Assembly: GCF_018614915.1 (NCBI RefSeq)
Contig: NZ_JAGGNU010000040.1
Coordinates: 62,001 to 126,000 of the forward strand
Origin: Variovorax paradoxus
GTDB taxonomy: Bacteria > Pseudomonadota > Gammaproteobacteria > Burkholderiales > Burkholderiaceae_C
DNA: 64,000 bases
Direction of reading: 5' to 3'
Shown: piece by piece, positions 48,291-57,377 of the stretch
Position numbering within the stretch: position 1 is the stretch's first letter
How the letters are laid out: every line of letters begins with the position of its first letter
Position numbers and translations under genes: made by a program
Notes under the pieces: model-generated
Told to the model about the DNA's origin: nothing
What the model saw: the letters and a program-made list of their open reading frames with translations, nothing else
The model's database searches: none

Positions 48291-49202
48291 TTATTGCGGG
48301 CCGAGCTTGTCGATCAGCGCCGCCAGCGCGTCGTATTCGTCGAGCTTGAGCTCGGTGAGCGGCGTGCGCACCGGGCCGGCATCGTGCCCCACGATCCTGG
48401 CGCCGGCCTTGACGATGCTCACCGCGTAGCCGTGTCCCTTGTTGCGAATCTCGAGGTAAGGCATGAAGAAATCCTTCAGCAGGCGATGCTGCGTGGCCAT
48501 GTCGTCGTCGGCCACCGCCCGGTAGAAATCCATCGCGGTCTTGGGGATGAAATTGAACACGGCCGACGAATACACCGGCGTGCCCAGCGCCTTGTAGGCG
48601 GCGGCATAGACCTCGGCCGTCGGCAGGCCGCCGAGGTACGCGAAGCGATCGCCCATGCGCAGGTAGATGGAGCTCATGAGCTCGATGTCGCCGATGCCGT
48701 CCTTGAAGCCCACGAGGTTGGGGCAGCGCTCGGCCAGCTTCTCGAGCGTGGCCGGGTAAAGCCTGCTCTGGCCGCGGTTGTAGACGATGACGCCGAACTT
48801 CACGCTCTTGCACACGGCTTCCACATGCGCCGCCAGGCCTTCCTGGCCGGCTTCGGTCAGGTAGTGCGGCAAGAGCAGGATGCCGTGCGCTCCGGCCTTC
48901 TCGGCCGCCTGCGCGCACTGGATCGCGAAGCGCGTGGGGCCGCCGGCGCCCGCGATGATCGGCACCTTGCCGCGGCAGGTGTCGACCGCCGTCTTGATGA
49001 TGGCGGGGTATTCGTCGGCGGTCAGCGAGAAGAACTCACCGGTGCCGCCGGCGGCGAACAACGCGCTCGCGCCGTAGGGCGCCAGCCATTCGAGGCGCTC
49101 GATGTAGCCCTTCTTGTGGAAGTTGCCTTCGGCGTCGAAGTCGGTCAGCGGAAAGGACAGCAGGCCGGAGCCCATGATGGATTTGAGTTCTTGCGGATTC
49201 AT
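48291..49202 (-). CDS. kdgD: 5-dehydro-4-deoxyglucarate dehydratase
   Basis: Converts 5-keto-4-deoxyglucarate to 2-oxoglutarate semialdehyde with loss of water and CO2. The 303-residue DapA-family protein has the Schiff-base lysine in LVGFKDGIGDIE, the tyrosine in VIVYNRGQSRL, and the N-terminal GGTGEFFSLTADEY loop. Neighbours (GarD, aldehyde dehydrogenase) fit the pathway. It starts 33 bases after the upstream Bug receptor gene. Confidence 0.93.
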   Translation of the reverse strand: MNPQELKSIMGSGLLSFPLTDFDAEGNFHKKGYIERLEWLAPYGASALFAAGGTGEFFSLTADEYPAIIKTAVDTCRGKVPIIAGAGGPTRFAIQCAQAAEKAGAHGILLLPHYLTEAGQEGLAAHVEAVCKSVKFGVIVYNRGQSRLYPATLEKLAERCPNLVGFKDGIGDIELMSSIYLRMGDRFAYLGGLPTAEVYAAAYKALGTPVYSSAVFNFIPKTAMDFYRAVADDDMATQHRLLKDFFMPYLEIRNKGHGYAVSIVKAGARIVGHDAGPVRTPLTELKLDEYDALAALIDKLGPQ

Positions 49203-49235
49203 GCGAAAAGGAGTGGAAGAGAAAAAGAGAGCGGA

Positions 49236-50210
49236 TCAGTCCAGCTTGATGTGCGCCGCTTCGACGACCTTGGCCCAGCGCGCGCGTTCCTTGTTGAAGA
49301 ACTGCTCTTGCTCGGCAGGCGCCATGGTCACGACCTCGGCGCCCTGCCCCGCCAGGCGCGAGCGGATGTCGGCCGAACGGATGATCGAAACCAGCTCCTT
49401 GTTCAGGCGCTGGATCACTGCCTCGGGCGTGCCGCGCGGGGCCAGCACGCCTTGCCAGGTGCCGGAGTCGAAACCGGGCACGCCCTGCTCGGCGATGGTC
49501 GGCACGTCGCCGATCAAGGGCATGCGCGTGGACTTGGAGACGCCGAGGATCTTGAGCTTGCCGCTCTGCACATGGGGCAGCGTGGCGAGCATGCCGTTCA
49601 TCAGCACCTGGGTCTGGCCGCCGACGGTGTCCTGGATGGCCTGCACGCCGCCCTTGTACGGCACGTACTGCCAGCGCGCTCCGCTCGCGCGCTCCAGCGC
49701 GACGCCCGCGAGGTGCGGCGCACTGCCGGTGGCGGTGACGGCGAAGTTCAGGTCCGACTTCTTCGATAGCGCCACCAGCTCCTTGACGTTGTTCGCCGGC
49801 ACCGACGGGTGCACGACCAGCAGGTGCGGCGAATAGGCCAGCATGGTCACGCCGCGCAGGTCCTTGGACGGATCGAAAGCCAGCTTGGTGTAGACCGAGG
49901 GGCTGATGGCGAGCGCGCCGACGTCGCACAGGAGCAGCGTGTAGCCGTCCGGCGCCGCCTTGGACACCAGGTCGGCGCCGAGGTTGCCATTGGCGCCGGC
50001 GCGGTTCTCGACGATCACCGATTGCTTGAGCGCCTCCGACAGCGGCTGGCTGATCGAACGCGCAATGATGTCGGAGGAGCCGCCGGGCGGGTACGGCACG
50101 ACGATGCGGATGGGTTTGGCGGGCCAGGCGTCGGCAGCATGGGCGCCGCCCGCGGCCAGCAGGCCGGTGCTCAGCGCGCCGAGCACGAGATCGCGTCGAT
50201 TCATGGTCAT
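49236..50210 (-). CDS. Bug-family substrate-binding protein (TTT type), 1
   Basis: A periplasmic receptor of the tripartite tricarboxylate (Bug) family. The 324-residue protein has a signal peptide (MNRRDLVLGALSTGLLAAGG, cleavage near residue 26) and the family start PIRIVVPYPPGGSSDIIARS. No TctA/TctB permease genes are present in the window, so its transporter lies elsewhere or it acts as a sensor. It heads the minus operon with kdgD and lies 128 bases from the GntR gene, with an operator-like site between. Confidence 0.9.
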   Translation of the reverse strand: MTMNRRDLVLGALSTGLLAAGGAHAADAWPAKPIRIVVPYPPGGSSDIIARSISQPLSEALKQSVIVENRAGANGNLGADLVSKAAPDGYTLLLCDVGALAISPSVYTKLAFDPSKDLRGVTMLAYSPHLLVVHPSVPANNVKELVALSKKSDLNFAVTATGSAPHLAGVALERASGARWQYVPYKGGVQAIQDTVGGQTQVLMNGMLATLPHVQSGKLKILGVSKSTRMPLIGDVPTIAEQGVPGFDSGTWQGVLAPRGTPEAVIQRLNKELVSIIRSADIRSRLAGQGAEVVTMAPAEQEQFFNKERARWAKVVEAAHIKLD

Positions 50211-50291
50211 GTCTTGTGTCTCCGAGGGGGATGAAAAACGAAATGCGCCGCGCCGCCCGCCGCAAAATTGGCAGGGATTCGAGCGTCATCA

Positions 50292-50304
50292 GTCATCGTA
50301 CAAC
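50292..50304. promoter_or_regulatory. Candidate GntR operator 2
   Basis: On the minus strand GTTGTACGATGAC resembles the palindrome GTTGTACGACAAC at 51181-51193 (11 of 13 identical). It lies 82 bases upstream of the Bug receptor gene. The shared TTGTACGA core matches the TNGTNNNACNA-type consensus of FadR/GntR regulators except at one half-site. It would let the regulator control the minus arm too. Confidence 0.55.
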
Positions 50305-50338
50305 TACATCGGCGCGATGTCCAGCGTTGGCCCTGCAA

Positions 50339-51157
50339 TCAGGCCGCGGGACCCGGGGCCGGGCTGCCCGGCGCCGCTTCGGCAGCCGCGCCTTTGGCCG
50401 CTTCCTGCGCGATCCGCAGCCGCTCGCGGCTGTTGGTCAGGTGGATGCGCATGGCCGCGCGCGCCGATTCGGGATCGCGCCGCGCGATCGCCGCGTAGAT
50501 CTCTTCATGCTCGCGGTTCACGCGGCTCAGGTACTCGCCGCGGCGGTCATGGTTGCGGATGGCCGTGATGCGCGTACGCGGAATGATCGTGGTGCCCAGG
50601 TGGCTCATGATGTCCGCGAAGTACGGATTGCCGGTGGCCTGCGCGATCTGCAAATGGAAGCGGAAGTCGGGCGCCACCGTGTCCCCCGCCACCGCCACGT
50701 TGCGCTCGAAATCATCGAGCGCTTCGCGCAGTGCAGCCAGCTGCTCGTCGGTGCGGCGTGTCGCGGCCAGGCCGGCGGATTCCGTTTCCAGGCTGATGCG
50801 CAGCTCGAGCACGGCCAGCACGTCGACCGAGGTCGCGATGTCCGAGGCATCGAGGCGGAACATGCCCGCCGCCTTGGGCTGCAGCACGAAGGTGCCGATG
50901 CCGTGGTGCGTCTCGACCAGCCCGCCGGCCTGCAGCTTCGAGAGCGCCTCGCGCACCACCGTGCGGCTCACGCCGTAGGCCTGCATGATGGCCGACTCGG
51001 TGGGCAGCTTGTCACCGGGCTTCAGCTGCTGGCTGCGGATCTTCTCGCCTAGGTCGTCCACCAGGCCGTGCGCCAGCCCTCGCCCGCGACGGCGCGAGCC
51101 GGCGACGAAGGCAGGTTGTTCGGTTGTTGCGGTTGACCCCGTTGACAGGCTCGACAT
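50339..51157 (-). CDS. GntR-family (FadR subfamily) transcriptional regulator
   Basis: The 272-residue protein has a winged helix (residues ~35-100; LPTESAIMQAYGVSRTVVREALS and GLVETHHGIGTFVL) and a helical FadR-type ligand domain (FRFHLQIAQATGNPYFADIM, HEEIYAAIARRDPESARAAM), with histidines and aspartate suited to bind metal and an organic acid. It is divergent from udh with a palindrome between. A uronate or aldarate intermediate is the likely effector (inference). ATG 51157 gives a full-length product. Confidence 0.92.
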   Translation of the reverse strand: MSSLSTGSTATTEQPAFVAGSRRRGRGLAHGLVDDLGEKIRSQQLKPGDKLPTESAIMQAYGVSRTVVREALSKLQAGGLVETHHGIGTFVLQPKAAGMFRLDASDIATSVDVLAVLELRISLETESAGLAATRRTDEQLAALREALDDFERNVAVAGDTVAPDFRFHLQIAQATGNPYFADIMSHLGTTIIPRTRITAIRNHDRRGEYLSRVNREHEEIYAAIARRDPESARAAMRIHLTNSRERLRIAQEAAKGAAAEAAPGSPAPGPAA

Positions 51158-51180
51158 GCGGTGATGATAATCGCCGGAGC

Positions 51181-51193
51181 GTTGTACGACAAC
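51181..51193. promoter_or_regulatory. Candidate GntR operator 1
   Basis: GTTGTACGACAAC is a palindrome (GTTGT/ACAAC with a 3-base centre) in the 60-base gap between the GntR gene and udh. It fits the FadR-subfamily pattern T-N-G-T-N3-A-C-N-A. A related site lies at 50292-50304. Confidence 0.65.
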
Positions 51194-51217
51194 CGATAAC
51201 TTACCACTACGAGACAA

Positions 51218-52045
51218 ATGAGCGAGATTTCCAGATCCGATCCGCCCCGCGTGGCCCGCCTGCTCCTGACGGGTGCCGCCGGGGGCCTGGGCAAGGTGCT
51301 GCGCGAGCGGCTGCGCCCTTATGCGGGCGTGCTGCGCGTCTCCGACATCGCGGCGCTGGCGCCGGCCGAGGGCCCGCACGAAGAGGTCGTGCCTTGCGAT
51401 CTGGCCGACAAGGCCGCAGTCGACGCGCTGGTCGCCGGCTGCGACGCCATCGTGCACCTCGGGGGCGTCTCGGTCGAACGCCCTTTCGAGGAGATTCTCG
51501 AAGCCAACATCAAGGGCATCTTCCATCTCTATGAAGGCGCGCGCCGTCACGGCGTGAAGCGCGTGGTGTTCGCGAGCTCGAACCACGTGATCGGCTTCTA
51601 CAAGCAGAGCGAAACGATCGACGCCCACGCCGCGCGCCGTCCCGACGGCTATTACGGCCTGTCCAAGTCCTTCGGCGAGGACGTGGCGCAGTTCTACTTC
51701 GACCGCTTCGGCATCGAGACCGTGAGCATCCGCATCGGCTCCTCGTTTCCCGAGCCGGCCAATCGCCGCATGATGAGCACCTGGCTCAGCTACCGCGATC
51801 TCACGACGCTGATCGAGAAGTCGCTCTTCACGCCCTCCGTGGGCCACACCGTGGTCTACGGCATGTCGGCCAACCGCGATGTCTGGTGGGACAACAGCGC
51901 GGCCGCGCACCTGGGCTTCCAGCCGCAGGACAGTTCCGAAGTCTTCCGCGCCAAGGTCGAGGCGCAACCTCCCGTGGCGCCGACCGACCCGAACGCGATC
52001 TACCAGGGCGGCGCCTTCACGGCCCAGGGCCCTTTCGGCGACTGA
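51218..52045 (+). CDS. udh: Uronate dehydrogenase
   Basis: An NAD-dependent short-chain-type dehydrogenase that oxidises galacturonate or glucuronate at C1 to the aldarolactone. The 275-residue protein has the Rossmann motif LLLTGAAGGLGKVLRE, the substrate loop SSNHVIGFYKQSE and the catalytic YYGLSKSFGED (Tyr-x3-Lys). It matches the Udh family length (265-275). It begins the plus-strand uronate operon downstream of a GntR operator. Confidence 0.93.
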   Translation: MSEISRSDPPRVARLLLTGAAGGLGKVLRERLRPYAGVLRVSDIAALAPAEGPHEEVVPCDLADKAAVDALVAGCDAIVHLGGVSVERPFEEILEANIKGIFHLYEGARRHGVKRVVFASSNHVIGFYKQSETIDAHAARRPDGYYGLSKSFGEDVAQFYFDRFGIETVSIRIGSSFPEPANRRMMSTWLSYRDLTTLIEKSLFTPSVGHTVVYGMSANRDVWWDNSAAAHLGFQPQDSSEVFRAKVEAQPPVAPTDPNAIYQGGAFTAQGPFGD

Positions 52046-52058
52046 GGGCGCCCGCACC

Positions 52059-52949
52059 ATGTCCAGCAAGGCCGAGCTCGTGGTCGATGCGCGCTGCGGC
52101 ACGGGCGAAAGCCCCGTGTGGTCGGCGGCCGAGGAGGCGCTCTATTGGGTCGACATTCCGGGCCGGGCGCTGCATCGCTGGTCCGCGGCCGGGCACGCGC
52201 ATTGGACCGGCGACGAGATGCTGGCCTGCATCGCGCCGCGCGCCGACGCGCCGGGCGCCTGGGTCGCGGGCATGGAAAGCGGCCTGTTCTCGATTGCCAC
52301 TCAGGACGACGGCACGCTCGGCAGCACGCGGCTCGCGCAAGTCGACCACGCCCTTCCCGGCATGCGCTTCAACGACGGCCGCTGCGACCGCCAGGGCCGC
52401 TTCTGGGCCGGTACCATGCTGATGGACATGGCGGCCGGCGCACGCGTCGGCCGCCTCTACCGCTACGACGAGGGCAGCCAGGCTCCGGTCCTGCAGCTCG
52501 ACGATCTCATCGTTCCCAACGGCCTCGGCTTCAGCCCCGACGGCCGCACGATGTACCTCTCGGATTCGCACCCCAGCGTGCAGACCATCTGGGCCTTCGA
52601 CTACGACATCGCCAGCGGCACGCCGACGAAGCGCCGCGTCTTCGTCGACATGAAGCCGCTGCCCGGCCGGCCCGACGGCGCCGCGGTCGATGCCGACGGC
52701 TGCTACTGGATCTGCGGCAACGACGCCGGCCTGGTGCACCGCTTCACGCCTGAGGGCCGGCTCGACCGCTCGCTCGAAGTACCGGTGAAGAAACCCGCGA
52801 TGTGCGCCTTCGGCGGATCGAAGCTCGACACGCTGTTCGTGACCTCGATTCGCCCCGGCGGCGACCTGTCCGACCAGCCACTGGCCGGCGGCCTGTTCGC
52901 GCTGCGGCCGGGCACGCAAGGCATCGCGGAACCCGCGTTCGGCACCTGA
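52059..52949 (+). CDS. SMP-30/gluconolactonase family lactonase
   Basis: Probably hydrolyses the aldarolactone made by Udh. The 296-residue six-bladed propeller has the metal ligand in CGTGESPVW (Glu), the FNDGRCDRQGRFWAGTM motif, VPNGLGFSPDG and the final PDGAAVDADGCYWICGND. No signal peptide, so it acts in the cytoplasm with Udh. It follows udh with a 13-base gap. Confidence 0.9.
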   Translation: MSSKAELVVDARCGTGESPVWSAAEEALYWVDIPGRALHRWSAAGHAHWTGDEMLACIAPRADAPGAWVAGMESGLFSIATQDDGTLGSTRLAQVDHALPGMRFNDGRCDRQGRFWAGTMLMDMAAGARVGRLYRYDEGSQAPVLQLDDLIVPNGLGFSPDGRTMYLSDSHPSVQTIWAFDYDIASGTPTKRRVFVDMKPLPGRPDGAAVDADGCYWICGNDAGLVHRFTPEGRLDRSLEVPVKKPAMCAFGGSKLDTLFVTSIRPGGDLSDQPLAGGLFALRPGTQGIAEPAFGT

Positions 52950-52993
52950 CAAGATTTTCTGTTTCGACAACCACCACCAGAAGAGGAAGACAA

Positions 52994-53962
52994 ATGAAAT
53001 TCACCCATACCCTGATCGCACTGGCGGCCGCCGCCCTGGGCGTGGCCGCGCACGCCGTCGAATTCCGTTCGGCCGACGTCCACAACAGCGACGACTATCC
53101 GACCGTGGCCGCGGTCAGGTACATGAGCGAGCTGCTCGACAAGCGCAGCAGCGGCAAATACAAGATCAAGGTGTTCAACAAGGGCGCGCTGGGGACCGAA
53201 AAGGAAACCATCGACCAGGTGAAGATCGGCGCGCTGGAGATGACCCGCGTCAACATCAGCCCGCTGAACTCGATCTGCGCCAAGACGCTGGTGCCGACCA
53301 TGCCGTTCCTCTTCGATTCGATCGCCCACATGCGCAAGTCGCTCGACGGCCCGGCCGGCGAGGAGATCCTGAAGAGCTGCGAACCCGAGGGCCTGGTCGG
53401 GCTGGCCTTCTACGACAGCGGCGCACGTTCGATCTATGCCAAGAAGCCGGTAAAGACCTTGGCCGACACCAAGGGCATGAAGATCCGCGTGCAGCAATCC
53501 GACCTTTGGGTGTCGCTGATCAACGCCATGGGCGCCAACGCCACGCCGGTGCCGATCGGCGAGGTCTACACCGGCCTCAAGACCGGTCTGATCGACGCCG
53601 CGGAGAACAACATCCCGTCCTATGACGGCTTCAAGCACTACGAGGCCGTCAAGTTCTATTCGCGCACCGAGCATTCGATGGCACCCGAGATGCTGGTGAT
53701 GTCGAAGGCGGTCTACGACAAGCTGCCCAAGGCCGAGCAGGACATGTTCCGCGCCGCCGCCAAGGAATCGGTCACGTTCCAGCGCAAGAAGTGGGACGAG
53801 CAGGAGGCCAAGTCGCTCGAGGTGGTCACCAAGGGCGGCGCCACGATCGTGTCCGACGTCGACAAGGCATCGTTCCGAGCCGCCATGGCACCGGTGTATG
53901 CCAAGTTCATTTCCACGCCGGATCTGCAACGCCTGGTGAAGGCGATCCAGGATAACAAGTGA
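52994..53962 (+). CDS. TRAP transporter substrate-binding protein (DctP type)
   Basis: A periplasmic receptor. The 322-residue protein has a signal peptide (MKFTHTLIALAAAALGVAAHA) and the TRAP P-subunit segments GALEMTRVNISPL, KTLADTKGMKIRVQQSD and PVPIGEVYTGLKTGLIDAAENN, the last with the arginine/asparagine site for carboxylates. Its stop overlaps dctQ. The ligand is probably a hexuronate or aldarate from context. Confidence 0.92.
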   Translation: MKFTHTLIALAAAALGVAAHAVEFRSADVHNSDDYPTVAAVRYMSELLDKRSSGKYKIKVFNKGALGTEKETIDQVKIGALEMTRVNISPLNSICAKTLVPTMPFLFDSIAHMRKSLDGPAGEEILKSCEPEGLVGLAFYDSGARSIYAKKPVKTLADTKGMKIRVQQSDLWVSLINAMGANATPVPIGEVYTGLKTGLIDAAENNIPSYDGFKHYEAVKFYSRTEHSMAPEMLVMSKAVYDKLPKAEQDMFRAAAKESVTFQRKKWDEQEAKSLEVVTKGGATIVSDVDKASFRAAMAPVYAKFISTPDLQRLVKAIQDNK

Positions 53963-54498
53963 GCAGCGCAGCGACCGTATCCGAAACGTCGCGCCCGCCC
54001 TCGCGCCACGCGTACTCGCGCGTGTGCGCGCTGCTGTCCAAGGCCAGCCTGATGCTGGCCGTGGTGCTGCTGATCGCCATCATCGTGTGCGTGCAGTACC
54101 AGGTGGTCGGGCGCTACCTCTTCAACGACACGCCGGTCTGGGCCGAAGGCCTGGCGCTGCAGCTGGTGCTGTACGTCACCGCGCTGGGCGTGGCGGTCGG
54201 CGTGCGCGATGCCGGCCACATCGGCCTGGATTCGCTGGTCGCCCTGCTGCCGGAATCCATGCGCCTCAAGATCGAGATCCTGATCCACGCGCTGGTGGCA
54301 CTGTTCGGCGCCATCATGGTTTCGAGCGGCTGGCTCTGGACCCGGCTCAAGTGGAGCGACATCAAGCCGATGCTGGGCGTTCCGGTGGGCGTGGACTACC
54401 TGGCGCTCGTGGTCGCGGGATTTTTGATCGTTCTGTTTTCGGTTGAACACATCGTGGCATTGCTGCGTGACGAGGAAGTGGTGCCAGCGTGGAATTGA
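53959..54498 (+). CDS. TRAP transporter small permease (DctQ type)
   Basis: The 179-residue membrane subunit with four helices begins at GTG 53959, overlapping the dctP stop. It contains the family motif YLFNDTPVWAEGLALQLVLY and a VVGRYLFN segment. It partners the large permease encoded next, with a GTG start at 54489 overlapping its end. Confidence 0.9.
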   Translation: MSSAATVSETSRPPSRHAYSRVCALLSKASLMLAVVLLIAIIVCVQYQVVGRYLFNDTPVWAEGLALQLVLYVTALGVAVGVRDAGHIGLDSLVALLPESMRLKIEILIHALVALFGAIMVSSGWLWTRLKWSDIKPMLGVPVGVDYLALVVAGFLIVLFSVEHIVALLRDEEVVPAWN

Positions 54499-55787
54499 CG
54501 GTTCTTTCTCTTAGTTTTCTCGCCTTGCTGATCCTGGGCGTGCCGGTCGCGTTCTCGATCGGTCTGGCCTCGGTCGCCACCGTGATGTACGCCGGCCTGC
54601 CGGTCGCGGTGGTGTTCCAGAAGATGGTCGGCGGAATGCAGATCTTCTCGTTCCTGGCCATCCCCTTCTTCGTGTTCGCCGGCGAGCTGATGCTCTACGG
54701 CGGCATCGCGCAGCGCATCGTGCGCTTTGCAAACAGCCTGGTCGGCCATGTGCGCGGCGGGCTCGGCATGAGCAATGTGGTCGGCTGCACGCTGTTCGGC
54801 GGCGTGGCGGGCTCGCCGGTGGCCGACGTGTCGGCCATGGGCTCGGTGATGATTCCGCTGATGAAGCGCGAGGGCTACGACGCGGACTACGCGGTCAACG
54901 TCACCACCCACGCCGCGCTGGTCGGCGCGCTGATGCCGACCTCGCACAACCTCATCATCTTCACGCTGGCCACCACCGGCATCGCCTCGGTCAGCGTGCT
55001 GAGCCTGATCCTGGCGGGACTGATCCCGGCGCTGATCCTGACGCTGTGCAACCTGGCGGCCGCGTACTACGTCGCGATCAAGCGCGGCTACCCGATCCGC
55101 GGCGCCTTCCCCGGCTGGGGCGAAGTGCTGGCGGCCTTCATCGGCGCGCTGCCCGGGCTGTTGATCGTCGCGATCATCCTCGTCGGCATCCTGTCCGGGG
55201 TGTTCACCGCCACCGAGTCGGCCGCCACCGCCGTGCTGTGGGCGCTGGCCGTCACGGTGCTGGTGTATCGGTCGCTCAGCTGGAAGGACTTTTTGAAGGC
55301 CTGTGCCAAGGCCTGCAAGACCACCGGCGTGGTGCTGCTGCTGATCGGCATCTCCTCGGCCTTCGGCTACTTCATGGCGCTGTACGAGGTGCCGCAGAAA
55401 ACCGGCGAACTGATGACCTCGGTCTCGAGCAGCCCGTGGGTCATCTTCCTGATGATCAACGTGCTGCTGTTCGTGCTGGGCACCTTCCTCGACATGGCCG
55501 CCACGATCCTGATCTGCACACCGATCTTCCTGCCGATCGCGATGCAGTTCGGCATGAGCCCGGTGCAGTTCGGCATCGTCATGCTGATCAACTGCGCGCT
55601 CGGCCTGAACACGCCGCCGGTCGGCACCACTCAGTTCATCGGCTGCGCGATCGGAGGCGTGTCGGTCGGGCAGGTGATGCGATCGATCTGGCCTTTCTAC
55701 GGGGCGCTGCTGGTGTGCCTGATGCTCGTGACCTACGTGCCGGCCTTCTCGCTGTGGCTGCCCGAGATTTTTTCCGCACCCAAATGA
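54489..55787 (+). CDS. TRAP transporter large permease (DctM type)
   Basis: The 432-residue transport subunit with about 12 helices of the ion-transporter superfamily. Typical features are FLAIPFFVFAGELMLYGGIA, the GGVAGSPVADVSAMGSVMIP loop, and MIPLMKREGYDADYAVNVT. It uses a Na+ or H+ gradient. Its stop overlaps garD (ATGA). Confidence 0.93.
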   Translation: MELTVLSLSFLALLILGVPVAFSIGLASVATVMYAGLPVAVVFQKMVGGMQIFSFLAIPFFVFAGELMLYGGIAQRIVRFANSLVGHVRGGLGMSNVVGCTLFGGVAGSPVADVSAMGSVMIPLMKREGYDADYAVNVTTHAALVGALMPTSHNLIIFTLATTGIASVSVLSLILAGLIPALILTLCNLAAAYYVAIKRGYPIRGAFPGWGEVLAAFIGALPGLLIVAIILVGILSGVFTATESAATAVLWALAVTVLVYRSLSWKDFLKACAKACKTTGVVLLLIGISSAFGYFMALYEVPQKTGELMTSVSSSPWVIFLMINVLLFVLGTFLDMAATILICTPIFLPIAMQFGMSPVQFGIVMLINCALGLNTPPVGTTQFIGCAIGGVSVGQVMRSIWPFYGALLVCLMLVTYVPAFSLWLPEIFSAPK

Positions 55788-57358
55788 GCGACCCTCTCTA
55801 CATCACCATGCACGAGCGCGACAACGTCGCGATCGTGGCCAACGACGGCGGCCTGCCCGCCGGCACGGTGTTCCCTTCCGGCCTGAAGCTGCTCGAGAAG
55901 GTGCCGCAGGCGCACAAGGTGGCGCTGGTCGATATCCCCGAAGGCGGTGAAGTGCGCCGCTACGACGTCGTGATCGGCTACGCGCTGAAACCCATCGCGG
56001 CCGGCAGTTGGGTGCACGAGCGGCTCTTGAGAATGCCCGCCGCGCGCGAGCTCGAAGGGCTGCCGATCGCCACCGTCCGGCCGCCGCCGCAGGCCGCGCT
56101 CGAGGGCTACAGCTTCGAGGGCTACCGCAATCCCGACGGCTCGGTCGGCACGCGCAACATCCTGGCCATCACCCAGACGGTGCAGTGCGTGGCCGGCGTC
56201 ACCGATTTCGCCGTCCAGCGCATCAAGGCCGAGCTGCTGCCGAAGTTTCCGAACGTCGACGACGTGGTGGCGCTCGAGCACGGCTACGGCTGCGGCGTCG
56301 CGATCGATGCGCCCGATGCAATCATCCCGATCCGCACGCTGCGCAACATCAGCCTCAACCCCAACTTCGGCGGCGAGGTGATGGTGGTGAGCCTGGGCTG
56401 CGAAAAACTGCAGCCCGAGCGGCTGATGCCGCCCGGCACCATTCCCCTGGTCGACGAGCGCAACGTGGCCGATGTCGGCGCCAGCGCAGAGACCAGGCTG
56501 GACGTCGTGTGCCTGCAGGACGAGGCGCACGTGGGCTTCATGTCGATGGTCGATTCGATCCTGCGGCAGGCCGAAGAGCACCTGGAGCGGCTCGATGCCC
56601 GCCGCCGCGAAACCGTGCCGGCCAGCGAGCTGGTGGTCGGCGTGCAGTGCGGCGGCAGCGATGCCTTCTCCGGCGTCACCGCCAATCCGGCGGTCGGCTT
56701 CTGCACCGACCTGCTGGTGCGCGCCGGCGCCACCGTGATGTTCTCGGAGGTGACTGAAGTGCGCGACGGCATCGACCAGCTCACCTCGCGCGCGACCACG
56801 CCCGAGGTGGCCGAGGCGATGATCCGCGAGATGGCGTGGTACGACGCCTACCTCGAAAAGGGCCGCGTCGACCGCAGCGCCAACACCACGCCCGGCAACA
56901 AGAAGGGCGGGCTTTCCAACATCGTCGAGAAGGCGATGGGCTCGATCGTGAAGTCGGGCAGCTCGCCGATCTCGGGCGTCGTGGCGCCGGGCGAGAAGGC
57001 GCGGCAGAAGGGCCTGCTCTATGCCGCGACGCCGGCTTCCGACTTCATCTGCGGCACGCTGCAGCTGGCCGCCGGCATCAACCTGCACGTGTTCACCACC
57101 GGCCGCGGCACGCCCTACGGCCTGGCCGAGGTGCCGGTGATCAAGGTCGCCACGCGCAGCGACCTCGCGCGCCGCTGGCACGACCTGATGGACGTCAACG
57201 CCGGCCGCATCGCGGATGGCGAAGCGAGCATCGAAGACGTGGGCTGGGAACTGTTCCGCCTGATGCTCGACGTGGCCAGCGGCCGCAGGAAGACCTGGGC
57301 CGAACACTGGAAGCTGCACAACGCGCTGGTGCTCTTCAACCCCGCACCGGTGACCTGA
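55784..57358 (+). CDS. garD: Galactarate dehydratase
   Basis: Dehydrates galactarate to 5-keto-4-deoxyglucarate. The 524-residue UxaA/GarD-family protein has an N-terminal SAF-like domain (MSDPLYITMHERDNVAIVAN), then EGYRNPDGSVGTRN, EHGYGCGVAID, CGGSDAFSGVTANPAVGFC and the late GNKKGGLSNIVEKAMGS motifs of GarD. Altronate dehydratase (UxaA) is the main alternative, but the Udh-KdgD context favours galactarate. No glucarate dehydratase is present in the window. Confidence 0.9.
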   Translation: MSDPLYITMHERDNVAIVANDGGLPAGTVFPSGLKLLEKVPQAHKVALVDIPEGGEVRRYDVVIGYALKPIAAGSWVHERLLRMPAARELEGLPIATVRPPPQAALEGYSFEGYRNPDGSVGTRNILAITQTVQCVAGVTDFAVQRIKAELLPKFPNVDDVVALEHGYGCGVAIDAPDAIIPIRTLRNISLNPNFGGEVMVVSLGCEKLQPERLMPPGTIPLVDERNVADVGASAETRLDVVCLQDEAHVGFMSMVDSILRQAEEHLERLDARRRETVPASELVVGVQCGGSDAFSGVTANPAVGFCTDLLVRAGATVMFSEVTEVRDGIDQLTSRATTPEVAEAMIREMAWYDAYLEKGRVDRSANTTPGNKKGGLSNIVEKAMGSIVKSGSSPISGVVAPGEKARQKGLLYAATPASDFICGTLQLAAGINLHVFTTGRGTPYGLAEVPVIKVATRSDLARRWHDLMDVNAGRIADGEASIEDVGWELFRLMLDVASGRRKTWAEHWKLHNALVLFNPAPVT

Positions 57359-57377
57359 AGCAAAAGGAAGACACACC

